A DNA stretch of 64,000 bases from Xaviernesmea oryzae (GTDB taxonomy: Bacteria; Pseudomonadota; Alphaproteobacteria; Rhizobiales; Rhizobiaceae): positions 1 to 64,000 of the forward strand of contig NZ_FOAM01000004.1 of assembly GCF_900109605.1 (NCBI RefSeq). Reading direction: 5' to 3'. A model generated the notes under the pieces. That model did no database searches. It saw only the letters and a program-made list of their open reading frames with translations, and had not been told where the DNA came from. The position numbers and the translations under genes were made by a program. Numbering within the stretch: the stretch's first letter is position 1; each line of letters begins with the position of its first letter. This document shows positions 35,855 to 45,057 of this stretch, one piece after another.

Positions 35855-36136
35855 GGCCTCTTCCTTCTTCTCTTGATCGTCTCGTCAGCGGATCGAGACC
35901 TCTGCTTAGCGCAGCCGCCGGGAAAGGCAAAGGCGGCGCGACCGCCGCTGCCTGGGGACGAGTCGCCCGACAATCTTGCGGCCGAACCTGGCGATGCCCA
36001 TATTTCATTTCGGTCGGATGCTTTTGACAAGGTCCGGCCGCCAGTCGCTTCCAGTGCCGGGGGACACGAGCGCACGCAGCCTTCTTCAGGGCGTGCTCTG
36101 GTGGCGCCGGCCAGCCAGCCGGGACATTGTGAGACC

Positions 36137-36571
36137 ATGACGCGCCTGCCCCCTTTCACCAGCCCCTTCCTCGTCGGCTTCGATGCGATGGGACAGACGA
36201 TCGAACGCGTCGCCAAAGGCAATGACGGCTATCCGCCCTACAATATCGAGCGCATTCGCGGCGAGGCTCCGAGCGGCGAGGCGGATCGCCTGCGCATCAC
36301 GCTCGCCGTTGCCGGCTTTTCCGAGGAAGATCTGGAGGTTTCGACGGAGGAGAACCAGCTGGTCATCCGCGGGCGGCAAACCGAGATCGGCATCGAGCGC
36401 GACTATCTTCATCGCGGCATTGCGGCGCGGCAATTCCAGCGAATGTTCGTGCTGGCCGACGGGATGCAGGTGGTCAAGGCCGAGCTGCGGAACGGTCTTC
36501 TCTCGATCGATCTCATCCGGCCGGAACCGCAGCGTATGGTAAAGAAAATTAATATTTTGGTCCCAGACTAA
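36137..36571 (+). CDS. Small heat-shock protein (Hsp20/IbpA family)
   Basis: A 144-residue alpha-crystallin-domain chaperone. The domain spans about 35-130: PYNIERIRGEAPSGEADRL, ITLAVAGFSEEDLEVS, NQLVIRGRQ, and FVLADGMQVVKAELRNGLL with the GxL motif. The N-terminus PFTSPFLVGFDAMGQTIERV is typical of rhizobial class A HspH proteins. It probably oligomerises and holds unfolded proteins. The DUF1150 gene follows within 130 bases, as in most rhizobia. No ROSE-type thermometer was found upstream by eye. Confidence 0.92.
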   Translation: MTRLPPFTSPFLVGFDAMGQTIERVAKGNDGYPPYNIERIRGEAPSGEADRLRITLAVAGFSEEDLEVSTEENQLVIRGRQTEIGIERDYLHRGIAARQFQRMFVLADGMQVVKAELRNGLLSIDLIRPEPQRMVKKINILVPD

Positions 36572-36700
36572 GAATCCTGTGAGGCCGGGCCTCGCAGGTT
36601 TCGGTGGCTGATTCGGAAGACGGATCCGAGTGCTGCCGAAGCGAAACGAGGACTGAGGCACCGCGTGGCGTCATGCCGCGCGCCTGCCGAAGAACGGAGC

Positions 36701-36967
36701 ATGGGACCCATGGGATTGAAACACGTCAGCAGCCGCCTGTCGAAGTCGGATCTTGCACATCTTGGCGCAGGCGAAGTCGGCTACATCCGCAAAATGCGTT
36801 CTGACGAAGTCTCCCGCTGCTTCCCCGAAGCGCCCAATATGGAACCCGGCCTTGATCTCTGGGCGCTATTCGGCGCCGACGGCACACCGATTCTCCTGAC
36901 CGACAACCGCTCCTCGACCTTCTTCAAGGCGGCCGAAGACGATCTGAAGACCGTTACGCTGCACTGA
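36701..36967 (+). CDS. DUF1150 family protein, partner of Hsp20
   Basis: An 88-residue protein beginning MGPMGLKHVSS, with YIRKMRSDEVSR and WALFGADGTPILLTDNR, the conserved DUF1150 core. The family regularly sits just after hsp20 in Rhizobiales; its function is not known. A frame open from 36665 would add 12 residues, but these look non-coding. The short hairpin at 36576-36598 between the two genes may reduce read-through. Confidence 0.88.
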   Translation: MGPMGLKHVSSRLSKSDLAHLGAGEVGYIRKMRSDEVSRCFPEAPNMEPGLDLWALFGADGTPILLTDNRSSTFFKAAEDDLKTVTLH

Positions 36968-37306
36968 ACGCCAACGGCGGGTGGCGCCTCCGCGCCGCCC
37001 AAGCCTGCTTCCAGCCGCATTGAATCCTTGAGCGGCCTGGCCATCAAAACAGGCAGACCCTTCCGGCCAATGCCTCTTCCTGATCTGCTCGGAGCCTGCT
37101 CCAGTCCCTCGTTTCCGTTCCGCGTCCCCCGCAGGCCGGCCGAGCCGATCAGTCTGACAGCCTCGTGCGATTGATCCAGGCATGACGGTCCAACCGCGTG
37201 ATGCCGAAATCGATTGCGGCATCAGCGACGACACCATCCAAACAAACGCACGTCGGCCTATGCCGGGCTCACCTTAAGTAGCCTTTCGCAGGTCTCGACC
37301 CGCTTG
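36968..37306. other. Intergenic region between DUF1150 and trmB, no gene seen
   Basis: This 339 bp region lies between convergent genes. No frame has a convincing product, and no strong T-tailed hairpin was found. Confidence 0.5.
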
Positions 37307-38008
37307 TCAGCGACGCTGAAAGGTCAGATAGGCCGAAGAGCGCCCCTCGCGGCGGGCCTTGGCTTCGTAGCGCGTGCTCGGCCAGTTCTCAAAGGGTGTC
37401 AGCCAGTCCGGCGCGGCCTTGGCCGTCCAGACGAAGTCGGCATGGTCGCGGCAGTGGAGAAGCGTCCAGTTGACATAGGTATCGATGTCGGAGGCAAAGC
37501 AGAAAAGCCCACCTGGCTTCAGCACCCGCGCGAAACGGTCGAGATTGACCTTGGAGACGAAGCGGCGCTTCCAATGCTTCCGCTTGGGCCAGGGATCGGG
37601 ATAGAGCAGGTCGATCTGGTCGATGCTGGCAGCCGGCAGCCAGTCCAGCACCTGTGTCGCATCGTCATCGTAAAGACGAATATTGCGAGCGCCCGCCTCA
37701 TCGATGTGACCAAGCAGCTTGGCCATGGAATTGACGAAGGGCTCGATGCCGATGAAGCCGGTCTCCGGTTCGCTGACTGCGCGATGGATCAGGTGCTCGC
37801 CACCGCCGAAGCCGATTTCCAGCCTCAGCCGGGAAACCGGCACCGGGAAAAGCATGGCGAGAGGGTCGGGTGCTGCCGTGCCGAGATCCAGTTTGAGCTC
37901 AGGCAGCCGCCCTTCGAGCTGAGCGGCCTGCTGCGGGCGCAGCGCCTTGCCCTTTCGCCGGCCGAAAAAGGCCTCGGTCGCCCTGGTGCCGCGCGGCTCT
38001 TCGCTCAT
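37307..38008 (-). CDS. trmB: tRNA (guanine-N7-)-methyltransferase
   Basis: A 233-residue SAM-dependent enzyme that makes m7G46 in tRNA. The SAM loop is [13 protein letters not shown], with [26 protein letters not shown] (substrate and catalytic Asp) and [12 protein letters not shown] following. It lies downstream of metK on the same strand, so the SAM maker and a SAM user are neighbours, as in other rhizobia. Confidence 0.96.
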   Translation of the reverse strand: MSEEPRGTRATEAFFGRRKGKALRPQQAAQLEGRLPELKLDLGTAAPDPLAMLFPVPVSRLRLEIGFGGGEHLIHRAVSEPETGFIGIEPFVNSMAKLLGHIDEAGARNIRLYDDDATQVLDWLPAASIDQIDLLYPDPWPKRKHWKRRFVSKVNLDRFARVLKPGGLFCFASDIDTYVNWTLLHCRDHADFVWTAKAAPDWLTPFENWPSTRYEAKARREGRSSAYLTFQRR

Positions 38009-38114
38009 CTGGTTTGTCCTTTCGAAGCGCGCCGCAGCCTTTCAAGGCGCGGCGCGGCCTCCTTTCGGTCATGCCGCCCCGCCCGTCAAGGGCCCGATCG
38101 CGGCAGGTGAAGGC

Positions 38115-39356
38115 TTAAGCAGCCTTCAGCGCATCCTTCAGCGGCTTCACCAGATCCAGCTTCTCCCAGGAGAAGGAGCCGTCACGGCCGGCCTTGCGGC
38201 CGAAGTGACCATAGGCCGAGGTCTTGGCATAGATCGGCTTGTTGAGGTTCAGATGACGGCGGATGCCGGAAGGCGAGAGATCGATGGTCTTGCGGATCGC
38301 GGCCTCGACCTCGTCCTCGGTCACGCGGCCAGTGCCATGCAGGTCGACATAAATCGACAGCGGCTGGGCAACGCCGATGGCATAGGACAGCTGGATGGTG
38401 CAGCGATCAGCCAGATTGGCGGCGACGACGTTCTTGGCGAGATAGCGGGCCACATAGGCGGCCGAGCGGTCGACCTTGGTCGTGTCCTTGCCCGAAAAGG
38501 CACCGCCGCCATGGGGCGCTGCGCCGCCATAGGTGTCGACGATGATCTTGCGGCCGGTCAGGCCCGCATCCCCGTCCGGGCCGCCGATGACGAACTTGCC
38601 CGTGGGGTTGATGTACCACTGGCAATCCTCGGCGATGTCGATGTCGTGGAGCGCCTCGCGAATATAGGGCTCGACAACCTCGCGCACCTTGGCGGAGTCC
38701 CAGCTCTCATCCAGATGCTGGGTGGAGAGCACGATCGAGGCGACAGCCGAGGGCTTGCCATCGAGGTAGCGCACGGTCACCTGGCTCTTGGCGTCGGGAC
38801 CGAGAAGCGCGGCATCGCCCTCGCCCTTCTTGCGCGCCTCGGCGAGCAGCGCCAGGATGCGGTGGGAATAATAGATCGGCGCCGGCATCAGTTCGGCGGT
38901 TTCGCGGCAGGCATAGCCGAACATGATGCCCTGGTCGCCGGCCCCCTCGTCGCCCTGCCGGTCGGCCGCATTGTCGACGCCTTGGGCAATATCGGCGGAT
39001 TGCGAATGCAGCAGCACGTCGATCTTCGCCGTCTTCCAATGGAAGCCGTCCTGCTCGTAGCCGATGTCACGGATGGCCTTGCGCGCGACGGACTTGAACT
39101 TGGCCGGGTTGATGACCTCGTTGCCGTTCTTGTCGGTCTTCATCAGGCTCTTGGGAAGGCGCACCTCGCCGGCGATCACGACGCGGTTGGTGGTGGCCAG
39201 CGTCTCGCAGGCGATGCGCACCGTCCAAGGATCGACGCCCGTGCGGGCCGCCTCACGATAGACCAGATCGACAATCTCGTCCGAAATTCGATCGCACACC
39301 TTGTCCGGATGGCCTTCAGCCACGGATTCGCTGGTGAACAGGTAATTTGCGCGCAT
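38115..39356 (-). CDS. metK: S-adenosylmethionine synthetase
   Basis: A 413-residue enzyme that makes SAM from methionine and ATP. Motifs: [19 protein letters not shown] in outline, [10 protein letters not shown]-like ([13 protein letters not shown]), [19 protein letters not shown] in outline, and the ATP-binding DTYGG. It is about 30 residues longer than the E. coli enzyme, as usual in rhizobia. The ATG at 39356 ([12 protein letters not shown]) is clear; the long open frame upstream is leader. A 20 bp AT-rich palindrome at 39424-39443 lies in that leader. praR is upstream on the same strand, 214 bases away. Confidence 0.98.
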   Translation of the reverse strand: MRANYLFTSESVAEGHPDKVCDRISDEIVDLVYREAARTGVDPWTVRIACETLATTNRVVIAGEVRLPKSLMKTDKNGNEVINPAKFKSVARKAIRDIGYEQDGFHWKTAKIDVLLHSQSADIAQGVDNAADRQGDEGAGDQGIMFGYACRETAELMPAPIYYSHRILALLAEARKKGEGDAALLGPDAKSQVTVRYLDGKPSAVASIVLSTQHLDESWDSAKVREVVEPYIREALHDIDIAEDCQWYINPTGKFVIGGPDGDAGLTGRKIIVDTYGGAAPHGGGAFSGKDTTKVDRSAAYVARYLAKNVVAANLADRCTIQLSYAIGVAQPLSIYVDLHGTGRVTEDEVEAAIRKTIDLSPSGIRRHLNLNKPIYAKTSAYGHFGRKAGRDGSFSWEKLDLVKPLKDALKAA

Positions 39357-39423
39357 GCGGGACGTCCCCTCAATGAAAAATCGCCTGACCGTTCCTAGTC
39401 CATCCAAAGGAGCGATACAAGGA

Positions 39424-39443
39424 CATATATATATCTTTATATG
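39424..39443. promoter_or_regulatory. AT-rich palindrome in the metK leader, possible repressor site
   Basis: CATATATATATCTTTATATG is symmetric at 16 of 20 positions, in a GC-rich setting, 68 bases upstream of the metK ATG. SAM-cycle genes of Proteobacteria are often controlled by the ArsR-type regulator SahR or similar at AT-rich palindromes, so this may be such an operator. It might also include the -10 element. No SAM-II riboswitch core was found. Confidence 0.45.
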
Positions 39444-39570
39444 CTGTTCGGAGAACGTTTTTCCGGGTCTGTGACGCATGCGCCATAGGAGATGGGGACG
39501 TGATGAAGGAGAGGTTAAAACATGCCGCGCAAAACCGGTCGTCGGTCGCGCGCGACATGCTCGCAGTGGT

Positions 39571-39993
39571 TCATTCGCTCTCGGTTTCAGCCGCAAGCGC
39601 CTTGACGAGATCGACCAGTTTGCGGCGGACCTTCGGGTCGGCGATCTTCACGAAGGCACGGTTGAGCTGCAGCCCTTCGGACGAGGACAGGAAGTCGACG
39701 ACATAGTTGGAGCTCGAGGCTTCGGCCATGCCGGTGGCCGCGGCGACGCCGCTCTCCCCTGGGGCGTCCTCGAAAAAGAAGGCGACCGGTACGTTCAAAA
39801 TGGCCGAGATATTCTGCAGCCGGCTGGCACCGACACGGTTGGTGCCCTTTTCGTATTTCTGGATCTGCTGGAACGTGATCCCCAGGCTTTCGCCCAGTTT
39901 CTCCTGGCTCATGCCCAGCATGGTCCGCCGGAGCCGAATCCGACTGCCGACATGAATGTCGATCGGATTGGGCTTCTTCTTGTTTTCAATCAT
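39571..39993 (-). CDS. praR: XRE-family regulator PraR (PhrR)
   Basis: A 140-residue protein. The Cro/CI helix-turn-helix lies at about 13-70: [21 protein letters not shown] in outline, [17 protein letters not shown], then [18 protein letters not shown]. The C-terminal part ([20 protein letters not shown]) is the conserved rhizobial extension. In Rhizobium and Azorhizobium PraR represses quorum-sensing, biofilm and attachment genes. The neighbourhood lnt-praR-metK is the usual one, supporting the name. Confidence 0.88.
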   Translation of the reverse strand: MIENKKKPNPIDIHVGSRIRLRRTMLGMSQEKLGESLGITFQQIQKYEKGTNRVGASRLQNISAILNVPVAFFFEDAPGESGVAAATGMAEASSSNYVVDFLSSSEGLQLNRAFVKIADPKVRRKLVDLVKALAAETESE

Positions 39994-40152
39994 TGTGGGT
40001 TCCTATCAACCGATGCGCTCTGCTCTCCCCTCCGGCCAACGAGTGAGATCCGGCGCAACACCAGCCGTCCGCAACTGGCGTGCCGGGCCGCTCACTCCCA
40101 TAGAGGTAAGGTCCAATGGCGGCGGCCACTATGCAATCTCAGGGGTTTTGGG

Positions 40153-41748
40153 TCAATTCTCCCGAAAAACAAAACTCAGGCGCGAAAAAGCCGCAACCGC
40201 GAGCGAAATGACGAGAAAGATCAGACCGTTCCGCGCCTGGCCCGAAGGTGGCACGAGCGGTGCGGCGCGCGGCGGAAGCTCGGCGTCGAAAAAGCCGGCA
40301 ACGCCGAGATTGAGGCCCTTTTCGACACGGCCGAAGGGATCGATCAGCGCCGAGATCCCGCTATTGGCCGCGCGCAGCATGGGCACGCCGGTTTCGACCG
40401 CGCGCAACCTGGCCTGGAGGAAGTGCTGATAGGGGCCGGGCGTGTCACCGAACCAGGCGTCATTCGTCAGGTTTAAAAGTGCGGAGGCAGAGAGGGCGCT
40501 GTCGCCGATTTCGGCCGGGAAAATCGCTTCGTAGCAAATCAGCGGGTAGAGCACGCGTCCACCGGGCAGGGTCATCGTCATCCGCGCGGCAGCGGGCGAA
40601 AAGCCGCCCGGCATTTCTGCTGCGATGGCATGAAGGCCAAGCGCCGAAATCAGACCCTCCAGAGGCAGATATTCGCCGAAGGGCACGAGATGGACCTTGT
40701 CCGCGCCGCCGATGATCTGGCCTTGGTGGTCGATCATGATCATGGAATTGTAGTAACGCGGGGGCAGCCCTGAGCCTGCATCTTCCGCGCGTACCGCGCC
40801 GGTGACGAGAACCTGGCCGTCCTGGAGCACCTCGGCGATGCGAGCCAGCGCGTCTGGATTCTCTGTAAGGATGAAGGGCACCGCCGTTTCGGGCCAGACG
40901 ATCAAATCCGGCCGGCGCTGCCCCGGCGCGGGCAGGGCCGCTGTCAGGGCCAGATGGGTTTCGAAGACCTCGGCGCGAGCCGCGTCATCGAGCTTCTTCG
41001 CCTGGTCGATCACCGGCTGGACCACGCGCAGGGTCATGGGCGGATCGAGCGGCGCGGCGGCGGGTTGCGCCAGGCGCCAGGCGCCAAAGCCGAGATGAAG
41101 ACAGAGAAGCGCGATTGCCACGCAGAGCCCTGGCAGGGCCCCCCGTCGGGTGCCCAGAAGCGCTGGTGCCGAGAAGACGAAGACGGCCGCGACGTTCATA
41201 CCCATCAATCCGACGAGACTGACAGACTGCATGGCCATGGGCAGCGGCATAGCGGCGTAGCCGATGGCATTCCAGGGAAAGCCGGTGAGCAGGCTTGCCC
41301 GCGCCCATTCAGCGACACCGAAGGCGCCCGCCAGAGCTGCAATCCGCCCCCAGCCTTCCGACCACAGGAGCCGGGCCAGAACGACCGCCAGACCATAGTA
41401 AAACGCGAGAACCGCCGGGAGGCCGAAGATTGCGAGGGGAAGAGCCCAGGCAAAGGTGTCGGCCTCGACGAGCAGCGCATTGCCGAGCCACCAAAGCCCT
41501 CCAAGAAGATAGCCGAATCCGAAACACCATCCGGTCCACATGGCCGGCAGATACCGGCGCAACAGGCCGCGCGCAGGATCGGCAGGCACGCCGTCGATCA
41601 GCCAGACCAGAATCGGAAAACTGAGAAAAGGAGCGGCGAAGAGGGAAAAGGGCGGTAGGGCCAGCACGGCAAGAAGCCCGGCAGCCATGGCGAGCGCTGC
41701 GCGGCGCCAGCCCGAGAGCAGCATGACGCGCCCGGCAATCCAATCCAT
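40153..41748 (-). CDS. lnt: Apolipoprotein N-acyltransferase
   Basis: A 531-residue inner-membrane enzyme that adds the third acyl chain to lipoproteins. Six or more N-terminal TM helices occupy about 10-220. The periplasmic nitrilase domain covers about 240-490 with the Glu-Lys-Cys triad: DLIVWPETAVPFIL (Glu), DKVHLVPFGEYLP (Lys) and YPLICYEAIFP (Cys). LTNDAWFGDTPGPYQH is also typical, and a final TM helix closes the protein. GAGTGAGGA precedes the ATG. Confidence 0.97.
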   Translation of the reverse strand: MDWIAGRVMLLSGWRRAALAMAAGLLAVLALPPFSLFAAPFLSFPILVWLIDGVPADPARGLLRRYLPAMWTGWCFGFGYLLGGLWWLGNALLVEADTFAWALPLAIFGLPAVLAFYYGLAVVLARLLWSEGWGRIAALAGAFGVAEWARASLLTGFPWNAIGYAAMPLPMAMQSVSLVGLMGMNVAAVFVFSAPALLGTRRGALPGLCVAIALLCLHLGFGAWRLAQPAAAPLDPPMTLRVVQPVIDQAKKLDDAARAEVFETHLALTAALPAPGQRRPDLIVWPETAVPFILTENPDALARIAEVLQDGQVLVTGAVRAEDAGSGLPPRYYNSMIMIDHQGQIIGGADKVHLVPFGEYLPLEGLISALGLHAIAAEMPGGFSPAAARMTMTLPGGRVLYPLICYEAIFPAEIGDSALSASALLNLTNDAWFGDTPGPYQHFLQARLRAVETGVPMLRAANSGISALIDPFGRVEKGLNLGVAGFFDAELPPRAAPLVPPSGQARNGLIFLVISLAVAAFSRLSFVFREN

Positions 41749-42200
41749 TCCTCACTCCCCCTGCGGCTTTCCGCCAACGCTGACACGTCCGAAGCCGATC
41801 GGCATGATACTGCCGCAAATGCGCCGGAGCACGCAGCGACAATGGAAATCGGCCGGATGCTCAAGGCTTCTTGGTTTTGTATCGGACGGCCGAACACCAG
41901 TTTCCACGCCTCTGGCCGATGCCTCCATCCGCCGGACATGGCTCTCCGCCTGCCGCTTACCGTTTTCTTTTACGATTGTCTTTATAATCGGCACCCTGTG
42001 CAAGACAGGTGTCGAGGCAGCGACCGGGATATGTCGACAAGGTCGCGCCAGCCTTACGCCCGACGGTCAGGGGGACGGGGCCGCGTGGAAGCGCGTTCTT
42101 AGGCAGGGGTACGGCACACGGGCGCGCACGGCCGTTTGCGGACCGGCACGCAACAACAGCAGGCGCCGCATCCGGCACCGCCTGCTGTGCACAAGGCTGT
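41749..42200. other. Intergenic region between corC-like gene and lnt, no gene seen
   Basis: This 452 bp region separates two minus-strand genes that are often closer in relatives. No frame is convincing. A weak copy of the rhizobial palindrome (GATGCTC near 41855 with GGTTTTGTATCGGAC) is visible. The lnt promoter probably lies here; AT-rich DNA near 41965-41995 (TTTTACGATTGTCTTTATAA) is a candidate. Confidence 0.45.
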
Positions 42201-43406
42201 TTACTGGCCCGTTTCGCCAGCGGGGGCTGCCGTATCAGCGCCCTCGCCCGCACCATCGCGCGCCGGGCGGCGACGGGCTGCCGGTGCACGCTTGCGCACG
42301 ATGCGCACGCGCTTGACCCGACGGGGATCGGCGTCGAGCACCTGGAACTCGAAGCCTGGGATGGCCTGGACCACTTCGCCGCGCGCGGGAATGCGGCCGA
42401 GCGTGTTGAACACCAGACCGCCGAGCGTATCCACATCCTCAAGCTGCTCGCGCACGTCAAAATCCGGGCCGATCGCCGCAGCAATTTCTTCGAGTTCGAC
42501 GCGGGCATCGGCCACGAAGATATCGTCGGAGGTGCGGGCGAACATCACCTCTTCGGAGTCATGCTCGTCCTCGATATCGCCGACCACCAGTTCGACAATA
42601 TCTTCCAGCGCGATCAGTCCGTCCGTGCCGCCATATTCATCGATCACCAGCGCCATCTGAATGCGCGCCGCCTGCATGCGCTGCATCAGATCGGAGGCAT
42701 GCATGGACGGGGGAACGAACAGGACCTGGCGGATGATGCTGGCCTCTTCGACGGTCTTTGTCAGATCCACCCGGCCGAGATCGAAGCTCGGGCGCGGCTG
42801 GCGCGTCGTCTTTTCCGCCTTTTCGACGCCATCCGCATTGGCAGACGGCGTTCGCGTGGAGCCACGACGGCGGTTGCGTGCCTGCTTGGTGATGTAGCCG
42901 AGAAGATCGCGGATATGCACCATGCCGCGCGGATCGTCGAGGCTTTCATGATAGACCGGCATGCGTGAGCGACCGGACTCCTCGAACAGGATCAGAAGAT
43001 CGCCGACCGAAATCGAAACATCGACCGCTTCGATCTCGGCGCGCGGGATCATCACATCCTCGACGCGCACTTCCTTGAAGCGGAGAATATTGTTGAGCAT
43101 CGCCCGTTCAGCCGGCGAAAAGTCCGTATCCGTGCCGGCATCCGCCATCAAGGCATCGGCCAGATCCTCACGGAGATTGGGCGCAGCCGCGCCGCGCCAT
43201 ATACGCGCGGCCCTGCTCCAGAAGGAGGCTGCCGGCTTTTGCGCCTCATGGCGCGCCGGCTCATGCCGCGCATGGTCTGCCCTATAGGGTTCAGGCCTGG
43301 CACCGTCTTGAAGGGTGCCGGTCTCCGTACTGCCCGTTTCGTCCTGACTGGCGGGGTCCGCCTCGTCCGTCACAGCCGCGGCCGGCTCTGTTCGAAAATC
43401 GCTCAT
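42201..43406 (-). CDS. CBS-domain protein, CorC/TlyC (hemolysin-like) family
   Basis: A 401-residue soluble protein. After a variable acidic N-terminal 70 residues, two CBS domains (about 115-265: VEDVMIPRAEIEAVD, SRMPVYHESLDDPRGMVHI) are separated by a basic insert (NRRRGSTRTPSANAD). The CorC/HlyC C-terminal domain is at about 290-375 (VADARVELEEIA, GGLVFNTLGRIPARGE). Family members support magnesium or cobalt efflux; the hemolysin name is historical. It lies between ybeY and lnt, as in E. coli and rhizobia, tying it to the ribosome and envelope cluster. Confidence 0.9.
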   Translation of the reverse strand: MSDFRTEPAAAVTDEADPASQDETGSTETGTLQDGARPEPYRADHARHEPARHEAQKPAASFWSRAARIWRGAAAPNLREDLADALMADAGTDTDFSPAERAMLNNILRFKEVRVEDVMIPRAEIEAVDVSISVGDLLILFEESGRSRMPVYHESLDDPRGMVHIRDLLGYITKQARNRRRGSTRTPSANADGVEKAEKTTRQPRPSFDLGRVDLTKTVEEASIIRQVLFVPPSMHASDLMQRMQAARIQMALVIDEYGGTDGLIALEDIVELVVGDIEDEHDSEEVMFARTSDDIFVADARVELEEIAAAIGPDFDVREQLEDVDTLGGLVFNTLGRIPARGEVVQAIPGFEFQVLDADPRRVKRVRIVRKRAPAARRRPARDGAGEGADTAAPAGETGQ

Positions 43407-43418
43407 TGTTCCAGTTCG

Positions 43419-43925
43419 TCAGATGGGATCACTGTCCCCATAGGGATCAGATAGTCCAAGTCCGATCAAAATTCTACTCTCAAGCGCTTCCATCCGCTCC
43501 GCTTCCCGCGGATCGATGTGGTCGTAACCAAGCAGATGCAGGAATCCATGAACCAGCAGATGGCTCAGATGTTCCTCGAAAGGCGTGCCGAGATCGGCTG
43601 CCTCACGCGCAATGGTTTCCTGTGCCAGCACGATATCGCCCAGCATCGGCCCCGGCTCGTCGCCGGGCTCCACCGGAAAAGCGGGAAAAGACAGCACGTT
43701 GGTCGGCTTGTCCTGGCCCCGCCATTCCGCATTGATTGCACGCACGCTGTCGTCATCGGTGAAGACGAGCGAGAGTTCGGAGGGATTTTGCGGAAAGGGC
43801 TGCCCCTCCGCCACCTCCAGATAGGCCGCGGCGGCATCGATGACGCGCTCCGCCAGCATCTCCAGAGCTTCTTCCTCGGGCCATGCCTCCGACTCGCGGC
43901 TCAATTGAATGTCGAAGCGCGACAT
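43419..43925 (-). CDS. ybeY: Endoribonuclease YbeY
   Basis: A 168-residue zinc-dependent RNase involved in 16S rRNA 3' maturation and ribosome quality control. The metal motif HLLVHGFLHLLGYDHIDP is intact, as is TDDDSVRAINAEWRGQDKPT in outline. Its ATG overlaps the phoH stop by one base (TGATG). phoH-ybeY-corC-lnt is a conserved series. Confidence 0.97.
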   Translation of the reverse strand: MSRFDIQLSRESEAWPEEEALEMLAERVIDAAAAYLEVAEGQPFPQNPSELSLVFTDDDSVRAINAEWRGQDKPTNVLSFPAFPVEPGDEPGPMLGDIVLAQETIAREAADLGTPFEEHLSHLLVHGFLHLLGYDHIDPREAERMEALESRILIGLGLSDPYGDSDPI

Positions 43926-44989
43926 CAGCCGTTCCGGGGAGCCGGCGCCAGGCTTTGATCCGGCACGGCCGTTTGCGCTTCATAGGCGCGCACGATACGA
44001 GCAACCATCGGATGACGCACGACGTCGACATCCTTGAAGCGCACGACGGAGACGCCCTCGATCTCCTTGAGGATCTGCAGCGCCTCGACCAGGCCGGAGG
44101 TGACGCCACGCGGCAGGTCAACCTGGCTCGGATCGCCCGTCACGATCATCCGGCCATTTTCGCCGAGACGTGTGAGGAACATCTTCATCTGCATCGAGGT
44201 GGTGTTCTGTGCCTCGTCGAGGATCACGGCGGCATTGGCCAGCGTGCGCCCGCGCATGAAGGCGAGCGGCGCGATCTCGATCACGCCGGCGGTGATCGCC
44301 CGCTCGACCTTGTCGCCGGGCATCATGTCGTAGAGCGCATCATAGAGCGGTCGCAGATAGGGATCGACCTTCTCCTTCATATCGCCAGGCAGGAAGCCCA
44401 GGCGCTCGCCGGCTTCTACAGCCGGGCGCGAGAGAATGATCTTGTCCACCGCACCGCGCTCCAGAAGCTGGGCGGCATAGGCGACGGCTAGATAGGTCTT
44501 GCCGGTGCCGGCCGGACCGACGCCGAAAACGAGCTCCGAGCGCTCCAGCGCGCGGATGTAAGCATCCTGCGTCGGCGTGCGCGCGGCAATGGTCTTCTTG
44601 CGCGTGGAAATCTGGGCCAGATTGAGCTTCGCCTTCTTTTCCATGGTCGGAAGCTGCAGCTGGTCGTCGGCGGCGACCGCCATGCGAATGGCGCCCTCGA
44701 CATCCGAAACCTCGATGCTCGCCCCGGTCTGCACGCGGCCATAGAGGTAATCGAGCGCGCGCCGGGCTTGATTGGTCGCCAAAACATCGCCCGAAATGGC
44801 CACGGAATTGCCGCGCGGCCGCGCCTCCACATGCAGGGTCTGCTCGATCAGCTTCAGGTTTTCATCGAACTGACCGAACAGCGCGCTGGCAAAGCGGTTG
44901 TTCTCGAAAGTGAGCACGAAGTGATTAACGTCGGTCGCAGAGGTCTTCGACTGGCGCGGCGAGGAGGAAACCAATTCGTGTCCGTTCAA
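43925..44989 (-). CDS. phoH: PhoH-like ATPase
   Basis: A 354-residue protein. The N-terminal KH-like region (about 30-110) is followed by the PhoH ATPase with Walker A GVGPAGTGKTYLA, RPAVEAGERLGFLPGD and Walker B AVILDEAQNTT, then FLTRLGENGRMIVTGDPSQ. It is thought to act with YbeY in RNA metabolism. The start appears to be TTG at 44989 (NGHELVSSSPRQ); an internal Met would cut into conserved sequence. Confidence 0.95.
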   Translation of the reverse strand: MNGHELVSSSPRQSKTSATDVNHFVLTFENNRFASALFGQFDENLKLIEQTLHVEARPRGNSVAISGDVLATNQARRALDYLYGRVQTGASIEVSDVEGAIRMAVAADDQLQLPTMEKKAKLNLAQISTRKKTIAARTPTQDAYIRALERSELVFGVGPAGTGKTYLAVAYAAQLLERGAVDKIILSRPAVEAGERLGFLPGDMKEKVDPYLRPLYDALYDMMPGDKVERAITAGVIEIAPLAFMRGRTLANAAVILDEAQNTTSMQMKMFLTRLGENGRMIVTGDPSQVDLPRGVTSGLVEALQILKEIEGVSVVRFKDVDVVRHPMVARIVRAYEAQTAVPDQSLAPAPRNG

Positions 44990-45057
44990 GCAGCAAGGCT
45001 CCTTCGAGGCATTCGATCGGCGGGCGCGACTCCCTTGAGAGGATCCGCCCGGCCGCG

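Noticed and set aside
39357-39570. SAM-II or other SAM riboswitch before metK
   Set aside because: I found no matching conserved core or pseudoknot; only an AT-rich palindrome is visible.
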